Shown one piece after another: positions 49,363-61,644 of a stretch of 64,000 nucleotides of DNA (its first letter is position 1; every line of letters starts with the position of its first letter). Where the stretch lies: assembly GCF_023973825.1 (NCBI RefSeq), contig NC_090120.1, positions 248,001 through 312,000 on the forward strand, read 5' to 3'. The DNA is from Plasmodium brasilianum. Its lineage: Eukaryota > Apicomplexa > Aconoidasida > Haemosporida > Plasmodiidae. The notes beneath the pieces are model-generated. The model worked only from the letters and a program-made list of their open reading frames with translations. It was not told the DNA's origin and searched no databases. The translations under genes were made by a program, and so were the position numbers.

Positions 49363-52300
49363 TGTAAGTTTCTTTAATGATATTATATATCGACTAATAA
49401 AAATGTAAATTATATTTTAATTCCTTCAAATAGTAAAATAAACATCTTATATTATTTTTGATTTTTTTATATTATTTTAAAAGGAATACATTGAACTTAT
49501 ATAGATATAGCTTATATTAAATTTCGCAAATTAAGATTAACATTAAAATTGATACAGAATAATTTAAGAAATGGTTTATTGTATTAAAAAAAAAAAAAAA
49601 AAAATAATATAAAAAAGAGGAGTATTATATAAGCTACAAACAAATAAATGATTATTTATTCAGAGCACATTTTTTTTTTTTTTTATTTAAAAGAACATAT
49701 ATAATGTAGAAAATGTACAGTCATATATATTTAGAAGCTAACAATGAACTTTTACATTGTTTCTAAATAACTCTAATTTTATAAGTTTTTTTGTAGACTT
49801 TCCTCCATTTAAATAATACTAATTATTGTAGCAGTATGAATAGTAGCAAAAATATATAAAGTTAAGAAAAATATTTTTAATTATTTAAAATACAGATTAG
49901 TACATATCCAAAAAGAAAAACATGCTTTTTTATAAACTATTATATATTAAATAAATAAAATTTATTTTTACAAGGAATTCCGTAATGAACGTATATTTTT
50001 AAGGGTACTATAATAATTAATGTTATATTTTTACTTAGTGTTTTTATAATATTATAATTTGTATATAAATCTGAATATAATTTATTTTCATTTAATGGCA
50101 TATATATATAAATATAAATTCCATATATTATTTAATCCTTTTAAAAATATAGATAAACATATATTTGGAAAAATATTAATATATTAAAGAAAAATTAGGA
50201 AAAATAAAACTTAGAATAAAACCATGTATACAATTTAGTAAATTCAAAAATATTTATAGGCATAATATATTACAGTATAAAAGAGTAAATATAAATTTAA
50301 AATATAAAAAGGTATAATAAAAATAATTTACTAATGAAAAATTTTGAAAAAATTCAAAATATACTATTTCTTTTATATACATACTGTTACAAAAACATTT
50401 TTAACAGAATCTATAAACAACTAATGTTTTTATATTACATAATAACTTCCAATAACAATAAAATTATATTGTATCCATATATTATAACTTTTTCTTATAA
50501 GACAATGCCTAATAATTATAAATTTATTATATATAAAAAAATTTTATTAAAATTGTAAAAACAAAAAAAATAATACATTTAAAATAATTTTATTAAATTA
50601 ATAAGGGAAATTGAAATAATTAGTATAATTATATTTTTATTCTATCACATTATTTGTAATCATATCATAACATCCATAATAATACCTATATAATACCCTT
50701 TATAATCTTTTATTTTTTTATAAACATATATCTTAATAATTTTAATTTATTCCAAATAAAAAAGGGAGTAATACGTAAAAATTTGTAAAAAGGCACTTTA
50801 TAGGTTATATTATGAAACAAATTACAAAAGTGTAAAGACTAGTTTTAATTATAATAATTGAATTAATTTAAATTCGCAAGAATACTTAGGAATAAATATT
50901 TTTATTAAAACTTTTTTCATTTTACTATATATTTAATAGAAATATTTATTCATTCAGATGATTTATTATGTTATAAATAAGAAGAGTAATCATTTCTGGA
51001 AATCAATTTATTTTATCATAAATATTTAAATATATTTCTATAAATATAATTAAATTAAAATCATGTATGTATAATAATAAAATGATAAATATAGGAATAC
51101 TTTTATTCATTGGAACGGGTTAGAACTGCAAAATTAATAATCCTCTATAAATGCTTTCAACTAAAAATTATATAATACAAATAAATACTCATTATTTCAT
51201 AGAAATAATTTTAACCATAAATATTGAAATATATAATTTTTCTTTATTAAATGTATATAATATAAACGTAAGGTATTATTATATATATATATATATATAT
51301 TAATTTTTTTGAATTATTCTAGTTATAATACTAGGTATATCACACATTTCTTTTGAATATTTATCCTATTATAATTGATTATGTATCTTCTAATCAGTGA
51401 TGTTATTAATATTATATAATTATAAGATATATAATATATTTTATTCCAGTATGTGATTTAAAAATATATTATTGTATACTATATATATGTTCAAACAAAA
51501 TTTTATTGAACTATTGTTTCATTAATTGAACATTTAACATTAGTATTTACTATAAATATATTAATTCTTTTTAAATATTATATTACTAATAATTGGATTA
51601 CTAAAATATATTAGGACAAAAATATATAAATTAATCAAGGAAATAAGTGAAATTTCGATTTTCAACTAATATATTTTTGCAACGATATTTTTCTTATTTT
51701 AATTTAGTACTTTATTAATATTAATTTCTTTTAATAAATCTACAATATTCAAAACTTATTTAGCACATTTATACTGTATATAAGTTTTCATATATTTAAA
51801 GAATATAAGGCTAATAAAAAAATATATATATAAATAAAGTTAAATTAATTAATAAATATATTATAAAATATATAGATCAATAAATATAATGAGTAAAATA
51901 TAGAACAAACATTAATAAATTAACCAATTTTATTAATTGAATATTTATTCCTTTTCGTATATAAAAATATTAGTGAGGGAGCTCATGCAAAAATAACTAA
52001 AAAAGAAATAAAATTGATATTTTTTGTTACATTAAGTAGTGGAACCTACTATGACCAGAAATTGTAATGTATAATAATACTTAAATATAATAATATTTTT
52101 AATTCAATAAAAGTATATATTAAAATAAAATTATTAAAATAAAAGAAAATCTTGTTTATCTTTCATCTTCTATTTAAAATGTTATAAATAATCTATGCCT
52201 TTTTGTGGCTTATAAAAAATTTTTATTATTGATTGAACAAATTATTTTATAATAACGAAAATATAAGAAAGCAAAATAAATAGAAATTGGTTATAATATA

Positions 52301-53014
52301 TATGATCTGAAATTACATATATTATCTAGTATATTATGTTTCGTTGGCTTTCTTTTTTTTAAATTTAAACTTAGCTCTTAGAAAGCAGATCTATCTTTTA
52401 AGTAAAAAACAAAAATGTATTGTGATAAGATCGATTCAACTTGTTAATCTGCTATATATATACAAACATAAAAAGTAAAAAAATGAAAACGTATATATAA
52501 CAAAATTAGTACATTCATTCACTTCCTTTCTTCAAACGAAAAACGAGTGACGTATATTCTTAATAATAAAGACTAATCGTACATTTTTTAATTAATTCAA
52601 AAAATAGTAAATAAGTCTAAAATAAGATAAAATAAGGTCCTTCCTGTTTGTTTTACAATTACAAATATAAATTGACACACATATCAATGAAAATATATAA
52701 ACTGTGATTTTATATATTTATATCAAGTTATATTTTACAATAAAATCTTGTTATATGCAGAATTATATATATAAATGACAATATAGTTGTAAAAGCAAAA
52801 AATACTTTGAAATTAAATGTGAATAAAATTAAAATATTTAAATTTATGAAAAAATTAAAAGTGTAACATTTTACTGTTGAGGATCAAAAAAAAACATCAC
52901 CTGCAGGTACACCTACTATATCTCTGAAATTATATGTATGTTTCTTAATTGTGTACATCAATTAGAAAATTATATATTTTAATCGTTATAAAATACTATT
53001 TTACGTAAAAAAGA
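49363..53014. other. Non-coding interval between the 48.5 and 53 kb loci
   Basis: Roughly 49600-50400 resembles about 62000-62800 upstream of the 61 kb pseudogene ('agaagcta' followed by 'ttctaaataa', and 'tttataaact'). A TA run lies at 51281-51301. The 3'-flank block of the next locus is at about 52840-52890. The open stretch 50334-50558 is rejected as low complexity. Confidence 0.45.
52840..52890 (-). promoter_or_regulatory. Conserved 3'-flank block of the 53 kb locus
   Basis: 'aaaaaattaaaagtgtaaca' then 'ttactgttgaggatcaaaaa', about 125-175 bp past the stop. It is nearly the same as the block at 41680-41715, although the two genes belong to different subfamilies. Confidence 0.32.
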
Positions 53015-53858
53015 TTATTCTGTATAGTTCATTTTACTTTTTAAATGTAATAACATTATATATTTTACGGTTTTTCTTAAGATATAAAAAAGCCTTACTA
53101 AAACTATAATCCATAATATATATAATGATCCAAAATATTTTAATACATCTCTAGAAGATATGGAGCGGAGCTCATCATACAACAAATATATTAACATAGC
53201 AAATGCTACTCCAACTATTAAATGGAAGACAAATAAAGCAAAAAATGCTCCATCTTTTTATTGTATACACTTCGTTATGAACTTAAAATCAGCATTTTTA
53301 CTATACCTAACTAAATTTTTATAATATATTTTGTCTAATATTCTTTTGCCATAATTGATATTTATCTTATTGTAGTCCGAAGATTTACATTTCCCTACGT
53401 GATTATATCCTCCTGAGCTATTTGATATATATTCTTTTTGCAGATTACTTTTTCCTTTGGATACTCCTCCATTTTTATATACATGTTTATTTTCGTATTC
53501 TCCATTATTTGGAATATCTACTTTTTTCCATATGATATTCGAGCACTTTTCCTTTTTATTCTTTGATAGTAAACGATAAGTTCTTATATATAATTTTTCA
53601 TCATTAATGTTCTTTTCATCTAAATATTTACAAAAGTTACTCTAAAATAACAAAAGAATTATTCATAATATAAAAAAATAAATAAATCCATGCTAATACG
53701 AAATAATAATAGAAATAAAGAAAACACAAAAATTAATAGTAAATGTATCATTAATAAAGATATATTATACCACTTCACTATTAAAACGGCATAACTATAT
53801 TAAAAAGTTAAATGCCGCAATTTAAAAAAAAAAAGAATAACTTAAATTTCTTTATCAT
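53015..53858 (-). pseudogene. Pseudogene of the 30 kb divergent subfamily
   Basis: Exon 1 (53858-53771) is 88 nt with a T11 tract (A11 at 53824-53834) and an in-frame stop in each frame; in the third frame the sequence still shows AAFNFLI, a stop where Trp is usual, and LCRFNSEV. The intron is 53770-53642. Exon 2 (53641-53015) keeps one frame with a single TAA at 53260-53258. It reads IRTYRLLSKNKKEKCSNI, a Gly/Lys/Asn-rich linker, KRILDKIYYKNLVRY, the stop, then two membrane segments (FALFVFHLIVGVAFAMLIYL and YFGSLYILWIIVLVRLFYI) and a basic tail ending in SKMNYTE. The core matches the intact gene at 30 kb. The exon 1 lesions and the central stop make it a recent-looking pseudogene. Confidence 0.75.
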
Positions 53859-55960
53859 AATGTAGATTTTTAGTATTGTATTATATCTGATTAATAACAA
53901 ATTATTAATAATAAATATTTTTTCAGTGACAAGGAGTGCTATATTTTTTTTTCATAAGGAATTAATAATATGCATATAATAAGTATAATATATTTTACAA
54001 CATGGAAAATGTAAGAGAACTCTAAAATTTTATTATCATATTTTGACCTTAATATTATTTATAAAAAATAACATTAATTTAATAACATAATTTAAATGTA
54101 TTAATAATCATTTAAAATACGAATTTCTTTATTTAGTGTAGTAAATTAACTAAGTAATTATTATATTAATCCTATTCAAAAATAAAATTAAAAAATAAAA
54201 TTAAAAAATAAAATTATGATTTCTTAATACATGAAAACATTCATTTTGTATAAAATACATAATGTACAAAATGTAGATATTACAATTTTTTGCATATTAA
54301 GAGAATTAATGCTAATTCTAATTTCAACTCCTTATTAATAATTATTTTTTTATAAACATTATATTTTGGAACAAATAATTATTATTTTTAAAAAATATTA
54401 ATTATTACAACAATATAATAATAGTAATGATGAACTATAATGGAAACATTTTTACAAATTTTGAATAATTTTAATTTTAAAACACGTTTTTCTTATGATT
54501 TATTTTATATTTAAAAAATCATAATTATATGATACTAATGTACTAAAAAATATCAATTTTAAAATAAAATATAAAAAACAAAGTTCTTATATATGTATTG
54601 TAAATTTTTAAAATTATAATCTATAATTAAATTTAAATTATTCCATTATTTCTAAGTTAAAATTTTTAAAATTTGTTTACATTATGTATATATTCTTTTT
54701 AAATAAAATCTATACTTTTAGAAGAAATATTAATAAAATTTAAAAAAGAATAGAAAAAAGGAGATTAAAATTAAAATTGGTGTAAAAATAGTAAATACAT
54801 CATAATCAAGTTATAGATATTTAGAGTGAAATATATTTACCATACGCATATTAAATACGTAGTATTAAGTGTACATAATAAATACAGATAATAACAAAAA
54901 TTTTTGTAAAATATATGATTTCGTAATTTTACTGCATATAATATATGAACCAATAAATTATTTTTGGTTTATTTATTTAAAAATACATTGTATTAAAAAC
55001 ATCATTTAGAGGTACAAATAAATGAACATAAAATTATATTTTGATTAAAATATCGCTAACAGCAAAATTGCAATTTGTCAAAATATTTTTTCCTGCATAC
55101 TATAATAGAAAAAAATGATAAATTAAAAAATATTATGCATTTAGTGAATTATTCAGATCTTCCAATATAAAATCTAGTTTTTGATCATAAAATATTATTC
55201 TTCTAAATAAAAAGTTAAGAAATCAAAAAAGAAAATGTTGTACATAAGTCAAAATTATTGTAATTATATTAATATAAATCAATTTTGTAATTCCATTTAT
55301 AGATCACCAATAACTTAAACATACATTAAAAGCTTTTATTCAGTATATACTTATTCTTATGTATTTAAAATAATAATATTTATTATAAATGTTAACTTAA
55401 CTTTTATTATTAAAAAAACCTTAAATTACACTCTTTTTGTTTTATACTATACGAAAAAGGCACGTATAAATATTTTAAAACAAATCATACAATTTTTTTA
55501 ATTCTATCAAGAAATAATCATTTTTTACTAAAAATAAATAAAAGATACAAAAACAGAATAAGGGAATCATCTAATGTCAAAACATGAATTTTCCCAATAA
55601 TTTAACAAAATGGAAATTGCACCTATTTTTATGAACTTTATATAACGACATATACTCTACAAAAAAAAATATAATTAAGAGAAGACAAACTATATGTTAA
55701 TGGATTTAATTAAAGACAAAAACAACATTAAAATACTAATTTATATTATAATTTAATCAAATTCAATAAATAAAAGGAATGTATATTTTTATGTTTTAAA
55801 TCAAAATAGAGATGTTTGTATATGTGCTATCGTAAAAATTATGTAATTCCATTTACTCTTCTTATAAATATAATATTTTTAAGAATACTACATAACTCCC
55901 TTTTAGAACTTAAAAATTTTTCTTACGAAATAACTTAACTCATTAGTATAATTATTAAGA
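53859..55960. other. Non-coding interval with a short tandem repeat
   Basis: A 13-bp unit (close to aaaaataaaatta) is repeated about three times near 54178-54217. A weak upstream-box relative lies near 54590-54625, about 740 bp from the 53 kb start. No gene is seen. Confidence 0.45.
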
Positions 55961-56838
55961 TTACATTCTTTTTATCTTTTCATATTTTACAATTTTCATA
56001 ATAGTATATATAATACCTATGATAAATAAACTTAATGCAAATTCAAAAACTACTGAACCAACTACTAAAAGAATTTTAGTTTCTTTAGATACATGAGCTA
56101 CACCAATTGAGGTAAAACTTCGAATTTGTAGTACATCTGATCCACCGGTCTTCTTTGTCTTTGCTAGTGCATTAAGCGCTTTATATTTAAGTCCAAATCC
56201 ATTACTTAACAATGAAAACACTAATAATATCAATAAAACTAAAAAGATTGGAATAACAACTGAAGGTTTCTTTCTACGTATATTTTTATTTGCTGTTTTT
56301 TTTATTAATTTTTATATTTTTCCTATTTTTATCTAATGAATCTAATATATTATAGATTTTTTTTCCAAAAAATGTATCCATTCTACTGAATAAAAATGGC
56401 TTCGTTTTCTTGTCTAATTTATCGAATGCATCTACACTTAATACACCCATTTTTTAGATCTTCTATTTTTGATATATTGTCTTCGTCATTTTTAGATATA
56501 TCTTCATTTAGCAATTTAGAATTCCACCTGTTACCAGTTATAACATAATTTACATTTAATATAATGAATTTTCTTCTAGTAGATGATATGCCGTTAAATA
56601 TAAGTTGTCATCTATCTTATTCTTCTTACACATTGATTTACTACAGTAATTCTAAAATAAAAAACAAAAAAACGAAAGCATTTTTTGCGTCCAAATATAT
56701 ATATTTCTATTTTAAGCAAATAGTTTTGGAAATAAAACATGAGAAAAAATAAAATAAAATAAAATAATTATTAATGTTAAAATAATTTCTTTAAGTTACA
56801 AAGTTGCAAAAATTGACATAAATATATTTTTATTCCAT
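55961..56838 (-). pseudogene. Exported protein pseudogene (DUF3671-like core), multiple frameshifts
   Basis: Exon 2 appears to start at 56651 (acceptor attttag). It reads NYCSKSMCKKNKI and LYLTAYHLLEENSLY to a TAA, then in another frame ILNVNYVITGNRWNSKLLNE, shifts at an A6 tract to GVLSVDAFDKLDKK and KPFLFSRMDTFFGKKIY, then shifts again at an A8 tract into RRKKPSVVIPIFLVLLILLV, a loop, a second membrane segment (ALSLFIIGIIYTIM) and KIVKYEKIKRM. The ILNVN...KLLNE part aligns with ILNVNSTEYKSDNRGNTKLL of the 61 kb locus. A poor first-exon candidate begins at 56838 but has TAA as its third codon. Three frame breaks make this a pseudogene unless they are assembly errors at homopolymers. Confidence 0.65.
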
Positions 56839-58399
56839 TTTATTATATTTGCATATGTTAACACTTACAATGATTCACGTTTAGTATTATTTTCTGACCA
56901 TAATCATTTTACCAAGAAATATATTTATGTATTAACAAATATTCTTTTACATATAAATTTGCTAATATATAAAAATTAACAATGTAAGCAGTTTATAATT
57001 TATATAATTAAATAAATTATAATTACTTATAAGTTCCATTTAATAGAAAGAAGTTAATACTTTAATTTGTTTTACATTTTCAAGTCTTAATAAGAGTATT
57101 TATTTATTTTAAAATTTTTCCATTTTTCCTTTTTGTAACAGAATTGAACTTTCTTTTATTTTTTTAATTTTATAAAGAATAAAGATTCAAAACATTTTAT
57201 GCTATCAATTTATATTATCAAGGACAATGAAGTAATTCTAATAAAATTAAATTAAGTCAATAATAATACAACTGTCATAATAATAAAAAATTTAAGGTAT
57301 ATATATTATTATTTATTGGACAAGAACAGTAATACCCATAATAATTCTTTATATGCAGATTGTAATTAAAATAAAAATACACTAATAAATCTTTTGTATT
57401 TCTTAGAATTAACCTGAGCATCGAATCCGCGTCTATGAATTATATGTTAAAAAAAAATATATTTTTTTTATAACAATGAACTTTATCAAACTAAAGTATT
57501 ATTATGAACCATATAAGCTATATGTAATTTTATATATCATTAAAAACTAGAATAATATTATTTAATATATTTATATATAAATTACATAATAACAAAATAT
57601 ATATTAAAATATATACATATTATTATATAATTCTCTAGAATATGTAGTTATTATAAATATCGCTGATTATAAATTGGAATTTTCCATACATATTCACATA
57701 TTTAAAGTTTTTTTATTATGTAAAATGGACAAAAATGTTTACATATATTATGTATTAATGTATTTCCATATATATTTTATTTATATAATATTTTAATTAT
57801 GGAAAAATTAAATAAAAAACATATAGTATTTTTATATATATAATTTCGTATAATTCATATATATATCATTTTTCTAAAATATAATTAACAATACAATTAG
57901 AAACAACAATAATATAATAATCAGTTTTATCACTTTTTTTGCTTCTAATTATTTAAAATTCCCAAACTTGCAAGAAATTATAAATAATCCTCGATTCTTA
58001 CAGATTTTTTTTATTATGTATTTATAATTTTACATAAATAAAATGATAAAAAGCAAAAAGTATGTTTATATATTTAAAATTTATAAATTATTTAAAAATA
58101 AATTCATAATATTTATCCTTGCTTGTGTCTACTTAAAAAAAATAAAACTTAACTAATAAAATTAGAATAATTTAATTTTCTTCTTTTAATTTATAACAGG
58201 TTTCTATAAAACTATTAATTTTTCAGAAAAAGTCGTTTAATAATATATTATTTATAAAATATATTATTATGTATTTTACAAATATTTCATATAGGTATTG
58301 ATTTCGTATTTATTTCGATTAAAATATTCTATAGTAGTACATATATTATGAATTTTCTTGATAAGATATGCCATATATAACATAACCATCCCTTCATAT
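56839..58399. other. Non-coding interval
   Basis: No coding sequence or clear repeat beyond short AT runs was seen. Confidence 0.4.
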
Positions 58400-59270
58400 A
58401 CTAATTTATATTAATGTCTAATGTTATACTCTATATATACAATGTGACCAATATGAATAATTTAAAAAATGGAAATTTATTATTCTAATTGCATATGCTT
58501 TTTTTAATAAGGTGCAGTTTTCCTTCTATAAACGTTAATGTACTTATTAGATATATTCGACCATGAATATATAATAATCCACTACTCCATAATTTTATTT
58601 AAGTATCTTCTCCAATAAATATTTTTTTAATAATATTCTCCAAGTTGTATATTAAAATAAAAACTTTAATAAATTATTAAATTTCTCAAATGCATGATAA
58701 TGTCTATATATCTATTTATTATATGTGTTTTTGTCACATTTATATTAATGTACCCACTCGTATGTTTTGTTTTTCTTTTATTTTTTTTTCATTGTTTATT
58801 TTATTTAAATATATTCTTTTTTTCTTTTTTGTTTATTTTTTCAAGCATTATGTTTATTTGAAAAAAATAAAAAATAATAATATACTAGATTGAAAAGATA
58901 TTTAAATTATTACATAATTTTTATGGTTTATTTTAATAAACCAGGGACAATAAAAAATAAATGCATTGTGTACATTAATTATAATAATTTATACATTAAT
59001 ATAATAAAAATAAAAAAACATTAACTTTTGACAATAGAGAACAATTTATATATAATAATTACAATCATAAAAAATATTATATTATATTATTTAAATTATT
59101 ATTAATATAAAAAATGCATTTTAAAGAACCAGATAAATCATATCTTCAAAAGTTCCATATCGAGTTCACAAAATACATAAAAAATAAAATGATTTTCTAT
59201 AGATACTTTCAGTCACACAAATTTCATCTGAGTTGTGATAAAGATTACTAGTTAAAGATTTCACAAAAAA
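58400..59270. repeat. 3' flank duplication of the 48.5 and 61 kb loci, copy 2
   Basis: Partner of about 46150-47100. It contains the open stretch 58690-58893, which has no counterpart in copy 1 and is rejected. Confidence 0.5.
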
Positions 59271-60706
59271 ATTCTAATTTTTCCTTAAATTTTCCTTTTT
59301 TAATATATTTATGTCTACTTTTACTTAGATAAGTTACAAAAATAATAGATACACTATTAAAAATAGAAACTAAATTTTTATCAACTTTAAATACATTTAA
59401 TGTTGGATTTTTATTTTGTTCTAAAATATATTTTACAAACTAACATAAAAAATTAATGTTTATATATAATTAAAAATTATATATTTTTGTTTTACATATA
59501 CATTTAATTTTATAAAATTCAATATGTAAGCAAACACATGATATCAAGTAAAATTCACAAAAAACGAAACGTTACAATAAGATTTCTTTTAACTCATTTA
59601 TTTTGTCCCATTGTAAACGAATATATAGCGGAACTGTTACAATCCATGTTATTTCTTCTAAAAAAGGTGCTATATATAATATAAATGTTTCGTTACAAAC
59701 AATTATTTTTATTTATATTATTTTGAAATATAAAATTATATATATATAATAATATATTTATTTCATATATATACATATGTATTATATAAATAAAATTACG
59801 TATTATAATTAAGTATCGTAATATGTAATATTAAATATTAGGTAAAAATGAAGTAGAATACATACATATAGTATTACTTTATAAACTATATTTAGGTAAT
59901 TCTTATAAAATTAATTAATTGGTACATATAAAGTAATTAATATATTAAATGTACATAGTGTAATATCATCTAAAAAAATTTATAAAAGTCTAAATTAATA
60001 ATCATCGATAAATAATTGATTCTCTTAGTGAATATTACATTATTATTTATAATTTCACTTATAAGACAAACGAAATTTTAAATAAATATTAAAAACATAT
60101 TTGCACTAAATGAGTAATACAGTTCACACTTCATAGTACCCTTAATAATAAATAAAAATTAAATTTTTTTTTTTTTTTAAAAATAATAACTATTATTTCA
60201 TTTTATTATATATAAAAAAAGATACTCACAATTAACATAAAGCAGATCATATAAATTTTTAACTAGTTCACGGAATATCCATTTCGGTCTCAAAACATTA
60301 AAAGATATGAAAACAGTATAAGGAAAATTTATTCCAGTAAACATTATGAATTTTCAAATTAATTTAACGAATTAATGCTAACATACCATTTTTATATGAA
60401 TTTTATGTAATACATATATATTTTACGTACAAATATATTTTAAAAGGTATATACATATTATTCCAATATATCGAATGATATTCAAACAATTTTTATTTAT
60501 ACAAATATAAATGATATAACAATGAAGTTCATTAAGAATTTATAATGCCCATATTTATATTTTATATAAAGATATTTATGTATATATAAGGTGATAATAT
60601 ATGAATTAAGTAATCATATATATTTTTCATATGTATATAATATTTTAAAGATATTATATATAATTTAATATTATATATATAAAGTTATTCTTAAAAAAGT
60701 AATTAA
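59271..60706. other. Non-coding 3' flank of the 61 kb pseudogene
   Basis: AT-rich with a poly-T run near 60165-60178. Nothing coding was found. Confidence 0.4.
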
Positions 60707-61644
60707 CTAATTAGCATAAAATTTTGAATAATTTCCCTTTATTATTTTATATTTTGCTATTTTCATTAAAAAATAAAAAATAACTAATACATTTATGAGA
60801 GCCACAATAAATAAATATAATGAACATATTGTTATCGATGACACATACATTAATCATAAAGATGCATTCTTTAATTTTGGTAAAGTACGTACATTTTCAA
60901 TTCGTAATACTGAGAAAAGACCTTGGAAAGAATGTGCACGTAAGCTCCACAATTCTACACCCCAGTTAGATACAACAAATAATATGAAAACTGCTAATGT
61001 TACTATAAATAAAACTATAATTAGTGGAGTAAAAGTTACAACTACTTTCAGCATATTCTGAGTACATTTCTTTTACTACTTTTCATGTTATTTGTAATTT
61101 TATTTATGGAATCTAATTTATTGCATATTAGTTTTTCAAAAAAATTATCTATTCTTTTAAGTAAAGGGAACTTTTTCATCTTAAGTTGTTTATTCCCTTT
61201 TTTCATATTTAATAAAATGTATTCTAGTTTTCCTATTTCAGATAGCTTTTCTTTGTCATATTTACATATATCTTCCCGTTCATTCAGCAATTTTGTATTT
61301 CCCCTGTTATCTGATTTATATTCAGTAGAATTAACATTCAATATATCTTCTGCTAGTGATCAATGAGATCTTAAAGATATAGAGCCATGCATATAATAAT
61401 TTTTACAAAAAGATTTACTAGAGTTAACCTAATAAAAAAATGTAAAAAAATTTTATATAAAATGAAAAATATTTAAATACTAAGAAAATATATTATTTAA
61501 AAATAAAACATTAAAAAAAAAAAGATATGAAAAAAAACTAAAATATTATAATAATACCACTTTATTTTTATAGATATATATAAAAATTAAAAAAGTAGAT
61601 ACAGATATTTTAATGTTAACGACATATATAAAATTCTTTTTCAT
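60707..61644 (-). pseudogene. Exported protein pseudogene with two in-frame TGA codons and a frameshift
   Basis: Exon 1 is 61644-61558 (29 codons, MKKNFIYVVNIKIS..., hydrophobic to IYIYKNKV), the intron 61557-61429 (129 nt), and exon 2 61428-60707. Exon 2 meets TGA at 61362-61360, exactly where relatives have the Arg of the Tyr-Arg-Leu-Leu motif (here SLRSH, stop, SLAED). It continues through ILNVNSTEYKSDNRGNTKLL, KRIDNFFEKLICNKLDSINK and NNMKSS, shifts by one base at about 61065 into MLKVVVTFTPLIIVLFIVTL (first membrane segment), meets TGA at 60856-60854, and in the same frame runs on through a second membrane segment (LYLFIVALINVLVIFYFL) to KIAKYKIIKGNYS and TAG at 60709-60707. The open frame therefore understates the old gene, whose C-terminus lies beyond the second TGA. 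Confidence 0.72.

Noticed and set aside
58690..58893. 67-codon plus-strand frame rich in Phe/Tyr
   Set aside because: Within a duplicated flank; the partner at about 46500 has no such frame.
685..61644. Canonical PEXEL export motifs (RxLxE/Q/D) in the exon 2 starts
   Set aside because: The motifs seen (for example YRLLANYK, YRLLSQYK, CRLLGKNK) keep Arg and Leu but lack Glu, Gln or Asp at the fifth position, so they are described only as PEXEL-like.
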